DNA of 64,000 nt from Hydrangea macrophylla (GCA_033977485.1 CM066991.1:57531350-57595349); one strand, 5' to 3'. Numbered from the stretch's first letter, positions 35,932-47,055 are shown. A program made the numbers and translations. The notes: generated by a model from the letters alone, not told the origin.

Positions 35932-35948
35932 TGGCGCCGTCTGTGGGA
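35932..35948 (+). other. Primer binding site of element B
   Basis: TGGCGCCGTCTGTGGGA, three bases after the LTR. This primer site is common in plant Tat-lineage elements. Its first nine bases match the 3' end of plant tRNA-Asp. Confidence 0.7.
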
Positions 35949-35988
35949 ACGACAAGTTCTTCATCAACAAATCTCTTGGCTAATAGCC

Positions 35989-37430
35989 ATGCCTCCAAAG
36001 AAGAGTGAGAAGACTACACAACAGGCCAACTGGGATGTTCCGACGGCCCCGGCACTGGCTGCAGCAGTCATGACATATGAGCAGATCACTGCGACCCTTA
36101 CATAGATCTTGAAGATCCAGCATCAGACCCAGCAGCAGATCAAAGTCCTGCTGGCCCAACAGAGAAATCCTCCAGTGGCTGGGAAACCGCCCGGGAACAT
36201 TGCGTACAGTCGGGACCAATCTTGACCAAACAATGTACCCGAGCCAACCTGTCCCGCGTTGAGGATGCCATAGACATCAGTGGTAGGCGTGCAACCCGAG
36301 TGGAGAGGCAGGAGCATATGGCCTGGGACTCAGCCCAGGGTCACTCGGTCGACAGCCGAGGTGGCTTTGGGCGAACGATTACCCGGAGTCATAGCCGAGC
36401 CCGATCCTAGAGGACAGCAATCTGCCATGAAGAAGGAGCCTCTTCCACCGACCCGACTAACCCCTCGGATACTGGTCGGGAAGGAGTGGAAGCCCGAATC
36501 AAGGACTTGCAGAAGCAGATTGACCGAGTGGCCAAAATGCTTGGTCATAACCATGCTCAGAATCAAGCCAATACCGAGACAGAGTCACCATTCTCCAGCT
36601 AGATCATGAGATTGTCCATCCCGCGTAAATTCAAGCAGTCTCGCCTAGATTCATACAATGGCTCAGGGAGCCCGATCAACCATATCCGAACCTACAGGGC
36701 TCGAATGGCCCTGACCACCTAAGCTGACGAGCTGTACTGCCTGGCCTTCCCCAGCACTTTGAAAGGCCCGGCTGCCCAATGGTTCTACTCCTTGAAACCC
36801 CAATCGGTACGTAGTTTCAGGCAACTCAGCAACCAGTTCATCAACCAGTTCGCCGATATGCATGAATGACCAACGCCTGACATGCGGCTACTGATGGTCA
36901 GACAACGGAATAATGAGTCCCTCAAGGAGTTCACCGACCAGTTCAACCAACAGAAGCTTCAAATCCACAATCTGAACGAGACAGTTGCCATTATAGCCTT
37001 CTGCTCGGGAGTTCAACACACCAAGTGCACCGCGTCGTTCCACAGAAACTGACCGAAAACTTTAGTTGAGCTCTCTGAGAGGGTTGGAAGATACATCAAC
37101 ACTGAAGAATTTCTAAAGACCAATGACCCCGGGCAAATGGACGATGAGCCTTCCAGTAGTAAGCAAAAGCGAGAACAGCCCGGGAAGAGCAACGCAAAGA
37201 AGCTCGATAGCTCTAGCCATTCTCTCAATTCACAATGGTCCGGGTCCGACAGCCCCGACCCGACCTCTAGTTCACAGCAGTCCGGGTTAGGCAGCCCCAA
37301 CTGGACCTCCAGCTTACAGCAGGCAGAGTTCGGCAGTCCCGACCCGACCTCCAGTTCACATCAATTAGGATCAAGTAGTTCCGACTTTGCCTCCAGCATA
37401 GAGAAATCAGGAGCTCGACGATCCTGATCT
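35989..37430 (+). pseudogene. Broken gag of element B
   Basis: Begins MPPKKSEKTTQQ (ATG 35989) and is stopped by TAG near 36103. The capsid-like Retrotrans_gag core is readable at about 36606-37120 (SYNGSGSPINHIRTYRARMA, PAAQWFYSL, FINQFADMHE, RQRNNESLKEFTDQF). It is interrupted by at least three in-frame stops: TAA near 36721, TGA near 36867 and TGA near 37050. A Ser/Pro-rich tail with short repeats (SSSQQSGLGSP-like) follows to 37424. The order matches Tat-lineage gag. It is non-functional as it stands. Confidence 0.8.
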
Positions 37431-37509
37431 GACCCCCTATCTCCATCATCTTAGATGAGCCCGACTACAGTGGTAATTGCCTGATCACCACATGAGGCTC
37501 CACCGATTG

Positions 37510-37680
37510 TTAGAGAGCTCTTACAAAGATCTCGGGCCTAACCCTGAGGCGTACAATGACCTTGGGCCTATTCCCGAGGCATACAATGACCTTGGGCCTA
37601 ACCCCGAGGCATACAAAGACCTCGAACTAACCCCGAGGCATCCAAAGACCTCGGGCCTAACCTTGCGGTAACCAAAGACT
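37510..37680 (+). repeat. Short tandem repeat in element B
   Basis: About five units of roughly 33 bp, each carrying CTYGGGCCTAACCCYGAGGC followed by RTACAAWGAC, decaying at the right. The arms CCTCGGG and CCCGAGG are complementary, so each unit can fold. Confidence 0.8.
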
Positions 37681-38517
37681 ACTGTTACGCAGTTGGCAAA
37701 AGACCTCGGGTTTACCCCCGGGGCACCAGCTTCACTTAGGTCCAACCGACGATGGGGGAAAACCCCCTAGGTGGCTGATGATGGCAAGCTTCAAAAGACC
37801 CTGCAACCACCATGTTCTAGGTTGGTTACCTACAATCATAGCCTCTGTAAGACCCTTATCTTAACAAAAGCTTGGGGGACAAGACGACATAATGAACTAA
37901 ACAGGAAATCATACTAGGTATTTACAGGCCTCGCAAATAACCAAGTCAAAATCTTGGATAACCAGAGCACCTACAGTACTCAGAGGCAATAGCTTCAGTT
38001 AGGTCCAAATCGACGATAGAGGTAACTAAAATCTCTTAGGTTGGCCCACGATAGAGGAGTAAAAAGGACCCTACAGAGACACGCTCTAGGTCGGCTCCAC
38101 CAACATGGTCAAGCTCTTCTCCCAACAATCTTGACGAAGGCTGGCTGGGCGGAACACAATCATCCTGGGGAGTTAACATAAAAGGACCCTAAAGCAATAC
38201 GCTTTAGGTCGGCTTTTCCAACATGGTAAAATTCTTCTACCCACAACCTTGACGAAGGTTCACGGACATAAGATAACCATCCTGGAAGCTAACTCAAGCA
38301 AAAAGACTCCGAATTAGGCCGGGTCTCAACTCCCGGTCAGTTCTCGAGCACTTAAAGGTTTTGAGCTAGGCTGGGTCTTAACTCTCAGCCAGTTCTTGAG
38401 GACTCACCAGGCTCAGAAGCCCCGAGGCAGCTTCCCCGAGCACTCAGACTGGTATCAGGCATATTTCCAAACTTGCCCCGATATAGCATCCAACTAATCT
38501 TAAAAATGGGGGGCAAC
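37681..38517. other. 3' non-coding part of element B with polypurine tract
   Basis: Non-coding, with diverged duplications of a TTAGGTC...CGACGATRGRGG phrase (37736, 37997) and a CGCTYTAGGTCGGCT phrase (38083, 38201). AATGGGGGGCAAC (38505-38517) is the polypurine tract before the 3' LTR. Confidence 0.65.
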
Positions 38518-39155
38518 TGATACACCCAAAATCAGCCCATGCCCGAGCAGTTCTATTCTACAACTACTGACAAGCATTACCCCGAGCAGTTTGGTCCACC
38601 TGATGCCTCCCGAACGGTTCATCCACAACCTGGTCAATAGGTCGGGAAGACCGCGCAGGCACAGATCATCACAGGGCCAACTCACCCGGGCCCACAGGTA
38701 TGATCCCGAACATTCCGGGTAGTTTCCTACTCAAGCTAGAAGACTAATGGAAAGTGCAAACTATTTCCTAATCCAATTAGGAAACCCCTGCAATTAATGC
38801 CAAACTATATCAATTGGATTATGTTTCCTTTTCCTTGTACGAGTAGGTCTCTTGCATCTATAAAAGAGACCTCTTACCCCCCATTGAAGGGGCTGACTTT
38901 TTAGTCTCTACATCACCTCTATAGCGGTCACCAACACGCCCGGCCGACCTACGGTAGCTCCAAACTATTGTTGGTTCACCACAGGTCCCCGACTTTTTAC
39001 AGTATAGTGAACGTGCTCAGACACACACATGGACGTAGGTACCTTCATTAATAGGGCCGAAGCACATACAAAAAACCAGTCTCTCACTCTCTTTCTCTCT
39101 CTCTCTCTCTCCTGAAATTGCTTTAATTTACTTTAATCAAATTTTGGCATCATCA
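38518..39155 (+). repeat. 3' LTR of element B
   Basis: 638 bp, TGATACACCC ... GGCATCATCA. Differs from the 5' LTR by scattered substitutions, densest in the first 300 bp, and by a longer CT run near 39090-39110. Confidence 0.9.
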
Positions 39156-39387
39156 AAGACTATGATTTATATGTAAGCATTTTGATCAATCACTCATAGG
39201 GGCTCAAGTAACTTTAATTGAACTTTAGGATCCTTACTCTCATACTTTGAAATAATTTCAAGGACCTAAACATGCTTAGAGCACTCAATTAAATTCATTT
39301 TACAAACGGATCGTAAAAATTCATTTTGTAGAGGGAGTTATGGCTGTTTTAGTAAAGAGGTATCAGTATGCCAAAAACTAGCAAAAT

Positions 39388-39639
39388 CCAGTCAACTAAA
39401 AAATTTCATGTCCAGTCAACTGGATTGTAAAATCAGTCGACTAGAGGCACTGTTCAGTCCACTAGATTTCACGCAGAATGTCTTTTCTCTGATATAAACT
39501 TCTCAATCGACTAAACCTTCAATCCAGCCGACTGAACTGCGCAGAAACACATAACAGCTAGTTTTTAAACTCTCCAAAAGTTGTTTTTACTCCCCCCAAT
39601 CACTCCCAGTGGCTATAATCTTTCAAAAGCTATATAGGG
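39388..39639 (+). promoter_or_regulatory. Element C LTR promoter: TATA box with upstream AGTCGACT motif cluster
   Basis: CCAGTCAACT, CAGTCGACTAG, CAGTCCACTAG, CAATCGACTA and CAGCCGACTG (39388-39536) are variants of the palindrome CAGTCGACTG. They lie about 90 bp upstream of the TATA box GCTATATAGGG (39629-39639). The 3' LTR keeps the first copies at 43644-43722. Confidence 0.6.
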
Positions 39640-40210
39640 ATGTTTTTAAGGGTTATAAATATGTAGAAAGATTAACCAAATCATTCAAACAACTTGTTTA
39701 ATCATCATTCACAATTGAGCCCTAGTTTGAGTGAAAAAAAAATTTGTTCTAGATTTTAATTGTAATTCTTGAGAGAGCAAATTGTAGTGAGCTTTCAATT
39801 GTATTATCTACTCACTAAGGAGTTATTGTGAGAGATTTTAATAGTATTATCCACTCTAGATAGAGAATTATCATTTGTACCCAAATCATCATTTGTAAAG
39901 AGTGAGGGTTAGTAACCCTTGTGTGCAAAGAAGAAGTATTTTTCTTTGGGAGAGATTGAAAGGTCTTGTAACAGTTTAATCTACACCTGTAAATAGGTTG
40001 ATAAAGGAATCCTCAAGAGGTGTTCTTGAGGGGTGGATGTAGGCCACGGAGTACGGATTGTCGAGCCACTTGAAAACTCAGTTTCCAAGCTTCTCTTCCC
40101 TTCTATCTTTACATAATTGTTTATGATTGCGTTTAATTTTATATTAAGGTTAAATTTTCGCTAAAACCTTATTCACCCCCTCTCTAAGGTTTCCATATTT
40201 GGGCCAACAA

Positions 40211-40223
40211 TTGGTATCAGAGC
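40211..40223 (+). other. Primer binding site of element C, tRNA-iMet type
   Basis: TGGTATCAGAGC at 40212-40223, directly after the LTR end CCAACA. Confidence 0.9.
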
Positions 40224-40274
40224 TTCGACTCTTCTATTTTCAAAAGTTTTTGAAAATTTTGAGTTAAGATCCAA

Positions 40275-42387
40275 ATGGAAACCAACACTTCTCACATCTC
40301 TTATAGTGAGGGTCAACCGGAAAATAGACCACTATGTTTTAATAGATCAAATGATGCTTATTGGAAAAATAGAATGAGAATCTATATGATTGCTCAAGAT
40401 TTTCATTTATGGCAACTAGTGGTCAATGATCCTCATCTTCCTACAAAGATTTTAAATGCTATTTCTATTTCAAAAACGGAAGATGAGTATAATGATGCCG
40501 ATAAGAAACTCATTAAAATGAATGCAATGGCAATGAATTTATTATATTGCAGTTTAGACCCAAATGAATATAATAGAATTTCATCTTGCGAATCCGCAAA
40601 AGAAATTTGGGAAAAACTTGAAGTGACTCATGAGGGAACAAGCCAAATCAAAAAAGTCAAAAATTAATTTGCTTGTTCAAACTTATGAAATGTTCAAAAG
40701 GTTGCCTTTTGAGTCTATTGGTCATATGTCTACCCGTTTTACAACTATCATCAATAGCTTGAAAAATCTTGATAAGTTTATGCTAATGAAGAAATTATTG
40801 AGAAAATTCTTAGGGCTTTACCAAAGCAATAGAAACCCAAGGTCAAGACTATATGGGAAGCGAAAGATTTGAAAAACTTGTCAATTGAAAAACTCATGGG
40901 ATCTCTCATTACCCATAAAATGGAATTAGCCATGCTTGTCGAAGAAGACAAGAAAAAGGAGATCAAAAAAGGAGACATCGCCTTTAAGTCCTCAAGCTCA
41001 AAGAAAAAGGGAAAAGATCATGAGAGTGATGAGTATAAGGACATGGCTTTAATCACCCAAAAATTCGCAAAGTTTCTAAAGAAAGAAAAATGCAAGAAGA
41101 AGGCAATGAAGTCCACTCAAAGTAGTTCTGAGAATGAATCATCGGACGACAACTCAAATAAAGATGAGATTATCAATCTTTGCCTCATGGCAATAGAAAA
41201 TGGGGTAATCTCTACTTCTTGCTCTTTCAATGACTCTAATGATTTTAAAGAATTTCGAAACAATGAGTCAAGTTCTATAGAAACAAAAGTTCAAGAAGGC
41301 TATTGCATTAGTACTCCTCCAATGTTGAAAGATCATAAGTATGATCATTGGAAGAGGAGAATAGAAATTAATTTTATATCACTTGATATAAATCTTTGGA
41401 ACATTGTCAAAAATGGTTTTTCTCTCAAACCAAAGATTGAATGGAATGAAAGTGATCAAAATAACTTTCTATTGAATCTTAGAGCCATGAAAATTCTATA
41501 TAATTCTTTAGATGATAGTTCATGTAATAGAATTCGTTCATGCTCTAGTGCAAATGAAATTTGGTTATGTTTAGAAAATTTTCATGCTACAAATAACCAA
41601 ACTTGTGAAGAGAAAAAAGTGTGCCTTTTTGCAAATGAAGATAAGAAGAATGGGAATATGGCAAAAGGGGCCACTTGGGATGATGACGACTCATCCGATG
41701 ATGACTCATGAGGAGTTAGAGAATTTGGGATCTAAATATATAACTCTTAAAAAAAAAAATTTCAAACTTTCAAATGAGTTAAATATTTTAAAGTCACAAA
41801 ATAAATCTTTGAAAATTGAAAATGAAAAACATGTTTTAAGAGCACAATCTTCAAATGAGATTGAAAAAGAAAATTTGGAGTTGAAAAAGCAATCGGATGA
41901 TTTAAGATCTCAAAATGAAATTTTGAGAAAAGAAAAGCTTGTTTCAACCAATCAACCTTCAAGTGAATTTATTGAAAAAGAAAAGGTTGAGTTGAGAATG
42001 GAGGTGGATGATTTGACAAAAACTTTGGCCCAGTTTACCCAAGGTGAACAAAATTTGAATATGCTTTTGGAAAAACAAAAATGTGTTTTTGATAAGGCTG
42101 GTTTAGAATTTAATCCCACATAAAAGGAAACGAAGTACAAAAGCTTCTTTGTAAAGTCCACACCCTCTATTTCAAATTCTCAAAATCCTCACAAGAAATT
42201 CTTTGTTAAGGAATCAATCTCAAATGAGACCCTCCCCTATGTAACTTATCATTATTGTATGAAAATGGGGCATGTTAATTACAAATGTTTAATTCGTAAG
42301 AAAATTAACATGGTTTGGGTTGTGAAGGAATCTTCTCCTGCCTCTTCAGCAAATGTTGCATCCAAGATATGCTGGGATAATGGTTAA
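40275..42387 (+). pseudogene. SIRE-like copia gag with a duplicated N-terminal module, frameshifted
   Basis: ATG at 40275. The first module (UBN2-type gag: DAYWKNRMRIYMIAQDF, LLYCSLDPNEYNRISSC, EIWEKLEVTHEG) runs to about 40660. After frameshifts near 40660 and 40785 and one TAG near 40831 the frame reads KNLSIEKLMGSLITHKMELA onward (40869-41711), a lysine/serine-rich stretch. Inside it lies a second, diverged copy of the first module (KYDHWKRRIEINFISLDINL, ILYNSLDDSSCNRIRSC, EIWLCLENFHA; about 41335-41600). A further frameshift near 41690 leads to a coiled-coil region rich in Lys, Glu, Leu and Asn (41720-42120). A stop at 42121-42123 precedes the zinc knuckle YHYCMKMGHVNYKC (42249-42290), whose first Cys is Tyr. 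Dead as it stands, though domain order matches SIRE gag. Confidence 0.75.
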
Positions 42388-43013
42388 ATCTCTCACCTTA
42401 AGCCTAGTAGGAGTATGTTAGATTAACTTGTTTTGATACGTCTCTTGAGTTTGATAGCATGCTAATCATGTTTGATTTATCACATTAACTTGCTTTGATT
42501 ATGAAATCATGCTTGCATTTTGAATGTCAAGTTATTTTGGTTTTAAAAGACTCCATCCTTCTAAGAAGATAATGCATAATGTTGATTCTATAATTGGTAT
42601 TCATTCATATATGCATATGTTGAGGGGGAACATTTTACTATGTTCATTTTAGTTGGCTTGATTTCTTGATATCATGATATTATGCTCACCTTAGTTACTT
42701 TTGGTATCATATTTTGTTTTTAGTTGTTTTTTTTTTTATTTTATTGCCTCCATGAAATGTTTGTTTATCTTGAGGGTGAACTTTTAGTTCAAACCCCAAT
42801 CTTTTTGTTGTTGTCAAAAAGGGGGAAAATAACATAGAATTTTAGATTCTTGAAAATGATAAAAGAGATTTTTTTTTTTTTTTAAGTTATCATTCTTGGA
42901 CTCATACTTTGGAAATCTTGTTACTTTGAGTTTTAACATGAAAATGACACCTATTATGCTTTAAATTGCTATATCTTTATTGCATGTTTTGACATCATCA
43001 AAAAGGGGGAAAT
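42388..43013. other. Non-coding 3' region of element C with polypurine tract
   Basis: No pol remnant seen. It contains T-rich runs and a duplicated phrase CAAAAAGGGGGAAA (42818 and 42999). The second copy is the polypurine tract just before the 3' LTR at 43014; the first may be an extra tract. Confidence 0.65.
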
Positions 43014-43747
43014 TGTTAGCCTTGAATTGATTTAAGGCATTATTTTGTTTTATTTTGATGATAACAAATCTAGTGATAATTGTATACTTTCATTGGTTCT
43101 ATTTCAATCAATTATCATGTCACTTTCATTGTGCTAATCTCTTGATAGAGATCTTAAATGTTCTAACTTTGTTTGAGTTCGTTAGATAGCATATGGTGAA
43201 GCCTAAGAGTGATGGAGCTCAACAAGGATCAAGCTTGAAGACTGGAAGATTTTTCATCCTTGGTTGAAGACATGGTTTATATGTAAGCATTTTCATCAAT
43301 CACTCATAGGGGCTTAAGTAACTTTAATTGGACTTTAGGATCCTTGCTCTCACACTTTAAAATACTTTCAAGAACCTAAACATACTTAGATCACTCAATT
43401 AAATTTATTTCACAAAAGTTTTCAAGTGGCTAAGTCAAAACAAAGACCTTTGCACAAATAGGTCATCTTAAAAGCTAAACATGGTCTAATTGGTAAGGAA
43501 TTAGATGTTGAGTTTTATATGGTTGGAAACGTATTTTAATCTAGTTTTCGAATCTTCAAACGGATCATAAAAATTCTTTTTGTAGAAGAAATTATGGCCG
43601 TTTTAGTAAAGAAGTGTCAGTCTGCCAAAAACCAGCAGAATCAAGTCAACTGAAAAATTTTATGTCCAATCGACTGGATCGTAATATCAGTCAACTGGAG
43701 GCATTGTTCAGTCTACTGGATTTCACGCATATTCTTTTCTCTGCTAT
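43014..43747 (+). repeat. 3' LTR of element C (left part)
   Basis: TGTTAGCCTTGAA start, aligned with the 5' LTR. It stops at CTCTGCTAT (43747), where element D begins. In the 5' LTR the same point reads CTCTGATATAAAC (39487-39499), inside the AGTCGACT cluster upstream of the TATA box. Confidence 0.85.
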
Positions 43748-45950
43748 TGTGGATACCGGGCTTCGGACCACTTCTCTCTTGTTTGAGATTGTTTTGAAAA
43801 GGAAAAGAAAGGGTCTGTTGAAAACAGATACAGAGTCGCCACTTGGTCTTTAAGGAACCAAGAAACCTAATTTTGACTCACCCAAGCGGATAAGGGCACC
43901 GGCCCTTCATAACCAAAGAACTTGGTTCGGGGTTTTGGTACGAGAGAGGAAGGAGCCTTTGTCGCGACTAAAACACCCTCTACTCGCCCCGTCTTTCGAC
44001 GGGCCTCAATTAGCATCCAAATAATCATCTTATACTAGGTTTGGTTCGGCAAATAATACTATGATAGTATATTACATCACATAAGAATGTTGAAATTGAA
44101 AATCAAAAGATAAGATATCATTCATAAAATCTAAGTCAAATATCATACAATGCAAAGTGAAAATCACACAAATAAACCTAGAAAAAATCGTCTAATCATA
44201 TATCAATTAATCAAGTTTTCCTAATCTAAAGGGGACATAAATTGTTCTTGAAGCAAATAATTAAAGAAATCAAAATATGCTTAGCAAACTAGAATGATGC
44301 ATGTTATTTTTTGAGAAAAGAAGATCTCTCAATCCCCGGGACGGATGAGAAAGGATGATTAGATCGAGGGGAAGCATGAACGTGTGATAAAGTTCATTCC
44401 TTATAATCTTCTTGGATTAAGAGTTACAAAAACCCCAAATCTTGCATGAATGTATTGTATGAACCTAAAAATGTGCAAAGGTTGTAGTGTGTTTTGTGTT
44501 CATGGATTTCCAAAATGACTTAGAAGTCTAAAATGTGCATGAATGAATGGATTAAATCAACATGGGATATATACAAATGTAGTATGAACTACTTCCTAAG
44601 ATGTGAACTAATTTGGAATGCATATAAGCCTCAAATCAAAGAATGAAAGTTAAAGTGTACTTGCTGTGAATAGTGGACAGAACAGTAGCATGATCTTTTG
44701 GAATTTGAAAAGAGGGGTTAGGAATGTTTTCAATGCATGATTTTTTATGGAGATGTTCCTTATTGTGTCTAGAACACAACCCAAAAGGCCAATCTTGAAT
44801 ATCTATCACAGATTGAGAGAAATTATATAAACAATAGAGGTCACTCAGAAACAGAGTTCGTACTGTCGTCTGAAATGTTAGAAAATCTTAGAAAATGAAA
44901 ACGAATGATCTAGAGGTCCATTTTATACAGAAAGTTTCCTAAGACATTGAATATTAAGGGAAAAATAAGTTAGGACCACCCCTTTTGGAAAAGTTTTCTG
45001 GAAAAGAGGTCGTAAGTTGACCTAGCTGCTGTGACAGCAAAAACAGAATGTTTGGAAGGAATGTTGGGACCTAAGTGGACCATTTCCAAGTACTTCCAAG
45101 TCAAACCAAAAATCATGGGTGTTCTCAAATGAGTTAGGGAGACTTTCCAAGTGGCCTTGTATTCATATGTTGAGTATTGAGTTCTAGAAAAATCTTTGAA
45201 CTCAACTCACTCACTGTTTTGACTCATTATTTTGAAGATTTTGGAGAAATCAAAGTTTTGTTTCTTGAAACCAAATGAGAGGGATTGAGAGGGGTTTTGA
45301 AATAGATGTTTTGAAAACATGTTTTCAACACTCAATAAGGATTATAGCCACTTAGAATACCTACATCAAACTCATCATTTAAGAACTTCCAAGATTGTTG
45401 GAGAGATTTATTTTATTTTTGGGCATAACTTCAATACATTCCAAGAATACCTTGGAAGTATTGAGGTTATGATCATCATCTATCAAACATGTTTTTGAGG
45501 TCAAGAGCTACTATCCATAAGGATTCACTCACCCCAAACTTCATGTTATCACTTAGATGATGATGAACTAGTAAGTAAATAAAGAAAATAAAAAGAAATG
45601 AGATGAGGAGAGATGAACATATATATAATCAAGCAAGTAGATGATAATCAATAGATGATATTCATGAAGCATGAGACTTGTAGATTGGTGTATCACTCAT
45701 ATGTAATGACACTAGACATGGAAGAAGCTTCCACACTCTTGAATGCTCACTAAAATGGTGGTTGGGAGTATTGAATGTTGAAGTAAATGGAAGTAATGAA
45801 GTAAAAACAAAGTTAGAAACTCACTTTTGTTTTGAAAAATCAAAGAAGAAAGCTTCTTTTCTCTCCACTCTAACCTTATCTCTACACTTTCTCTCCCAAA
45901 CTTTCTCTAAACTTGCATTTGACTCCCCCCCAAATGAGGAGTAATGGGGT

Positions 45951-46163
45951 GTTTATATAGGCCAACTTGGGGTATTTTTGGGATTTAGAAAGTACTCCCA
46001 TTGGTCCCAAACATCTGAAATCATGAAACCACGTCGTTTTGGATTTTAATTAATCAAAATGGGACCACAAGAATATTTACAAAAACTTACTGTTCTGGAG
46101 GGGAATGCCGCGGCGGCACTGGGGCACTGCCGCGGCGGCAGTGGGCCAGTGCCGCGGCGGCAC
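45951..46163 (-). promoter_or_regulatory. Element D LTR promoter: TATA box with upstream GCCGCGGCGGC cluster
   Basis: On the minus strand the TATA box CTATATAAAC (45951-45960) lies about 143 bp downstream of three units of (A/G)TGCCGCGGCGGCA with spacers of about 8 bp (46103-46163), in alternating orientation so that the whole block is strongly self-complementary. The copy in the 5' LTR is at 63258-63470. Confidence 0.6.
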
Positions 46164-46525
46164 TGCTCCTCCCTTCGTCTGGATAATGCTGTTTAGGCCC
46201 CCCGAAGTTCCGGTATTCGCGAAAAGGCCCTATTTCGTCCGAAATTCACAGAAAATGCATACGAACTCCAAATTGAGGTTGTGATATACCGTTGGAAAGG
46301 TAATGGAGTCTATTTTACATAAAAAATAGTTCGGGGATAGGTCACTTCGAAAAGTTTTGCGGTATTCGCGATAAAAGCTGATTTGATCGCCTTTTTCGCC
46401 TTTGGAAAATTATAATAAATTCGTTTTAAATCCAGAAATTATGTGCGATATACCGTTGGAAAGCTATTGACCTCTAGTATCCATGAAAAATATTTGAAAA
46501 TTATTTCGGTGCCCCGATTCCAAAG

Positions 46526-46752
46526 TCAAATCTTGGTCAAACCGGTCAAACCTGGGATTCCCGGGAAGTTCTGGGAACCTCTGGGAGCTCCCAGGAGCCG
46601 ATGTTTTCGCTCGATTTTCTTTTGGAACTTGTTTAAATACTTTTCTCATGATTTAGAATGGTTCTGGTGAATTCAGACATTTTCGGTCAAACTTGGTCAA
46701 ACTTGGTCAAACTCTGGTCAAACCTGGTCAAACCTTGGTCAAACCGGTCAAC
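46526..46752 (-). promoter_or_regulatory. W-box cluster in element D LTR U3
   Basis: On the minus strand TTGACC or TTGACT (W-box core, bound by WRKY factors) occurs about ten times, mostly as GTTTGACC in 10-12 bp spacing: three at 46526-46551 and seven at 46685-46752. These lie in U3, 290-520 bp from the LTR start. Use as an enhancer is inferred. Confidence 0.5.
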
Positions 46753-47041
46753 GAGGACTTTCGGGGAACTTCCGGGACTTCCGGGGGTCTCTGGGAGCTG
46801 ACGATTTCTTCCGGTTTTATTTAAAAACTCATTTTATCACTTTTCTTACGACGTAGTATGTTTTCAGAACTTTGGGACCAAATCTGGGAGTTTTTGGACT
46901 TTCAAGGGCATTTTGGTCATTCTGAGCATTCTGAGAGATAGAGCTGACTTCCGAGAGTCCTTTTGAGTCTTTTACGATCATTGTGAACCACCAAGCTACG
47001 GGTCTCCTAAATCTGATAGCCGACAAAATGGGGTGTCTACA

Positions 47042-47055
47042 GTTTGCCCCTCTTT
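47042..47055 (-). other. Polypurine tract of element D
   Basis: On the minus strand AAAGAGGGGCAAAC directly precedes the 3' LTR start TGTAGACA. Confidence 0.85.

Larger units (their letters stand above)
35303..39155 (+). mobile_element. Tat-type gag-only LTR element B (TR-GAG)
   Basis: 3853-bp element with LTRs of 626 and 638 bp, perfect target duplication AAGAC (35298-35302 and 39156-39160), a primer site beginning TGGCGCCGT, a broken gag, tandem repeats and polypurine tract. No pol is present, so it depends on another element. LTRs differ by roughly 5% by eye, so it is older than elements 2 and D. Confidence 0.9.
35045..40209 (+). repeat. 5' LTR of element C (interrupted by element B)
   Basis: TGTTAGCC ... 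CCAACA, with 35303-39160 being element B plus one target copy. About 1307 bp remain after removing it. The two arms (35045-35302 and 39161-40209) align with the 3' LTR at 43014-43747. Confidence 0.85.
35045..43747 (+). mobile_element. SIRE-like Ty1/copia gag-only element C, hosting elements B and D
   Basis: 5' LTR 35045-40209 (interrupted by element B), tRNA-iMet primer site, a SIRE-type gag with zinc knuckle, about 0.6 kb of non-coding sequence, polypurine tract and 3' LTR from 43014. The 3' LTR is broken at 43748 by element D; the rest lies beyond the window. No protease, integrase or RT is present. The internal region is only 2.8 kb, so this is a TR-GAG-type non-autonomous element. LTRs differ by several percent by eye, and the 5' LTR lacks about 150 bp found in the 3' LTR (about 43417-43560). 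Confidence 0.8.
43748..47041 (-). repeat. 3' LTR of element D
   Basis: 3294 bp. On the minus strand it reads TGTAGACACCCC ... CCCGGTATCCACA. It holds a W-box cluster, a GC-rich palindrome cluster, a TATA box, and the phrase GATATACCGTTGGAAAG twice (46288 and 46447). Confidence 0.95.
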
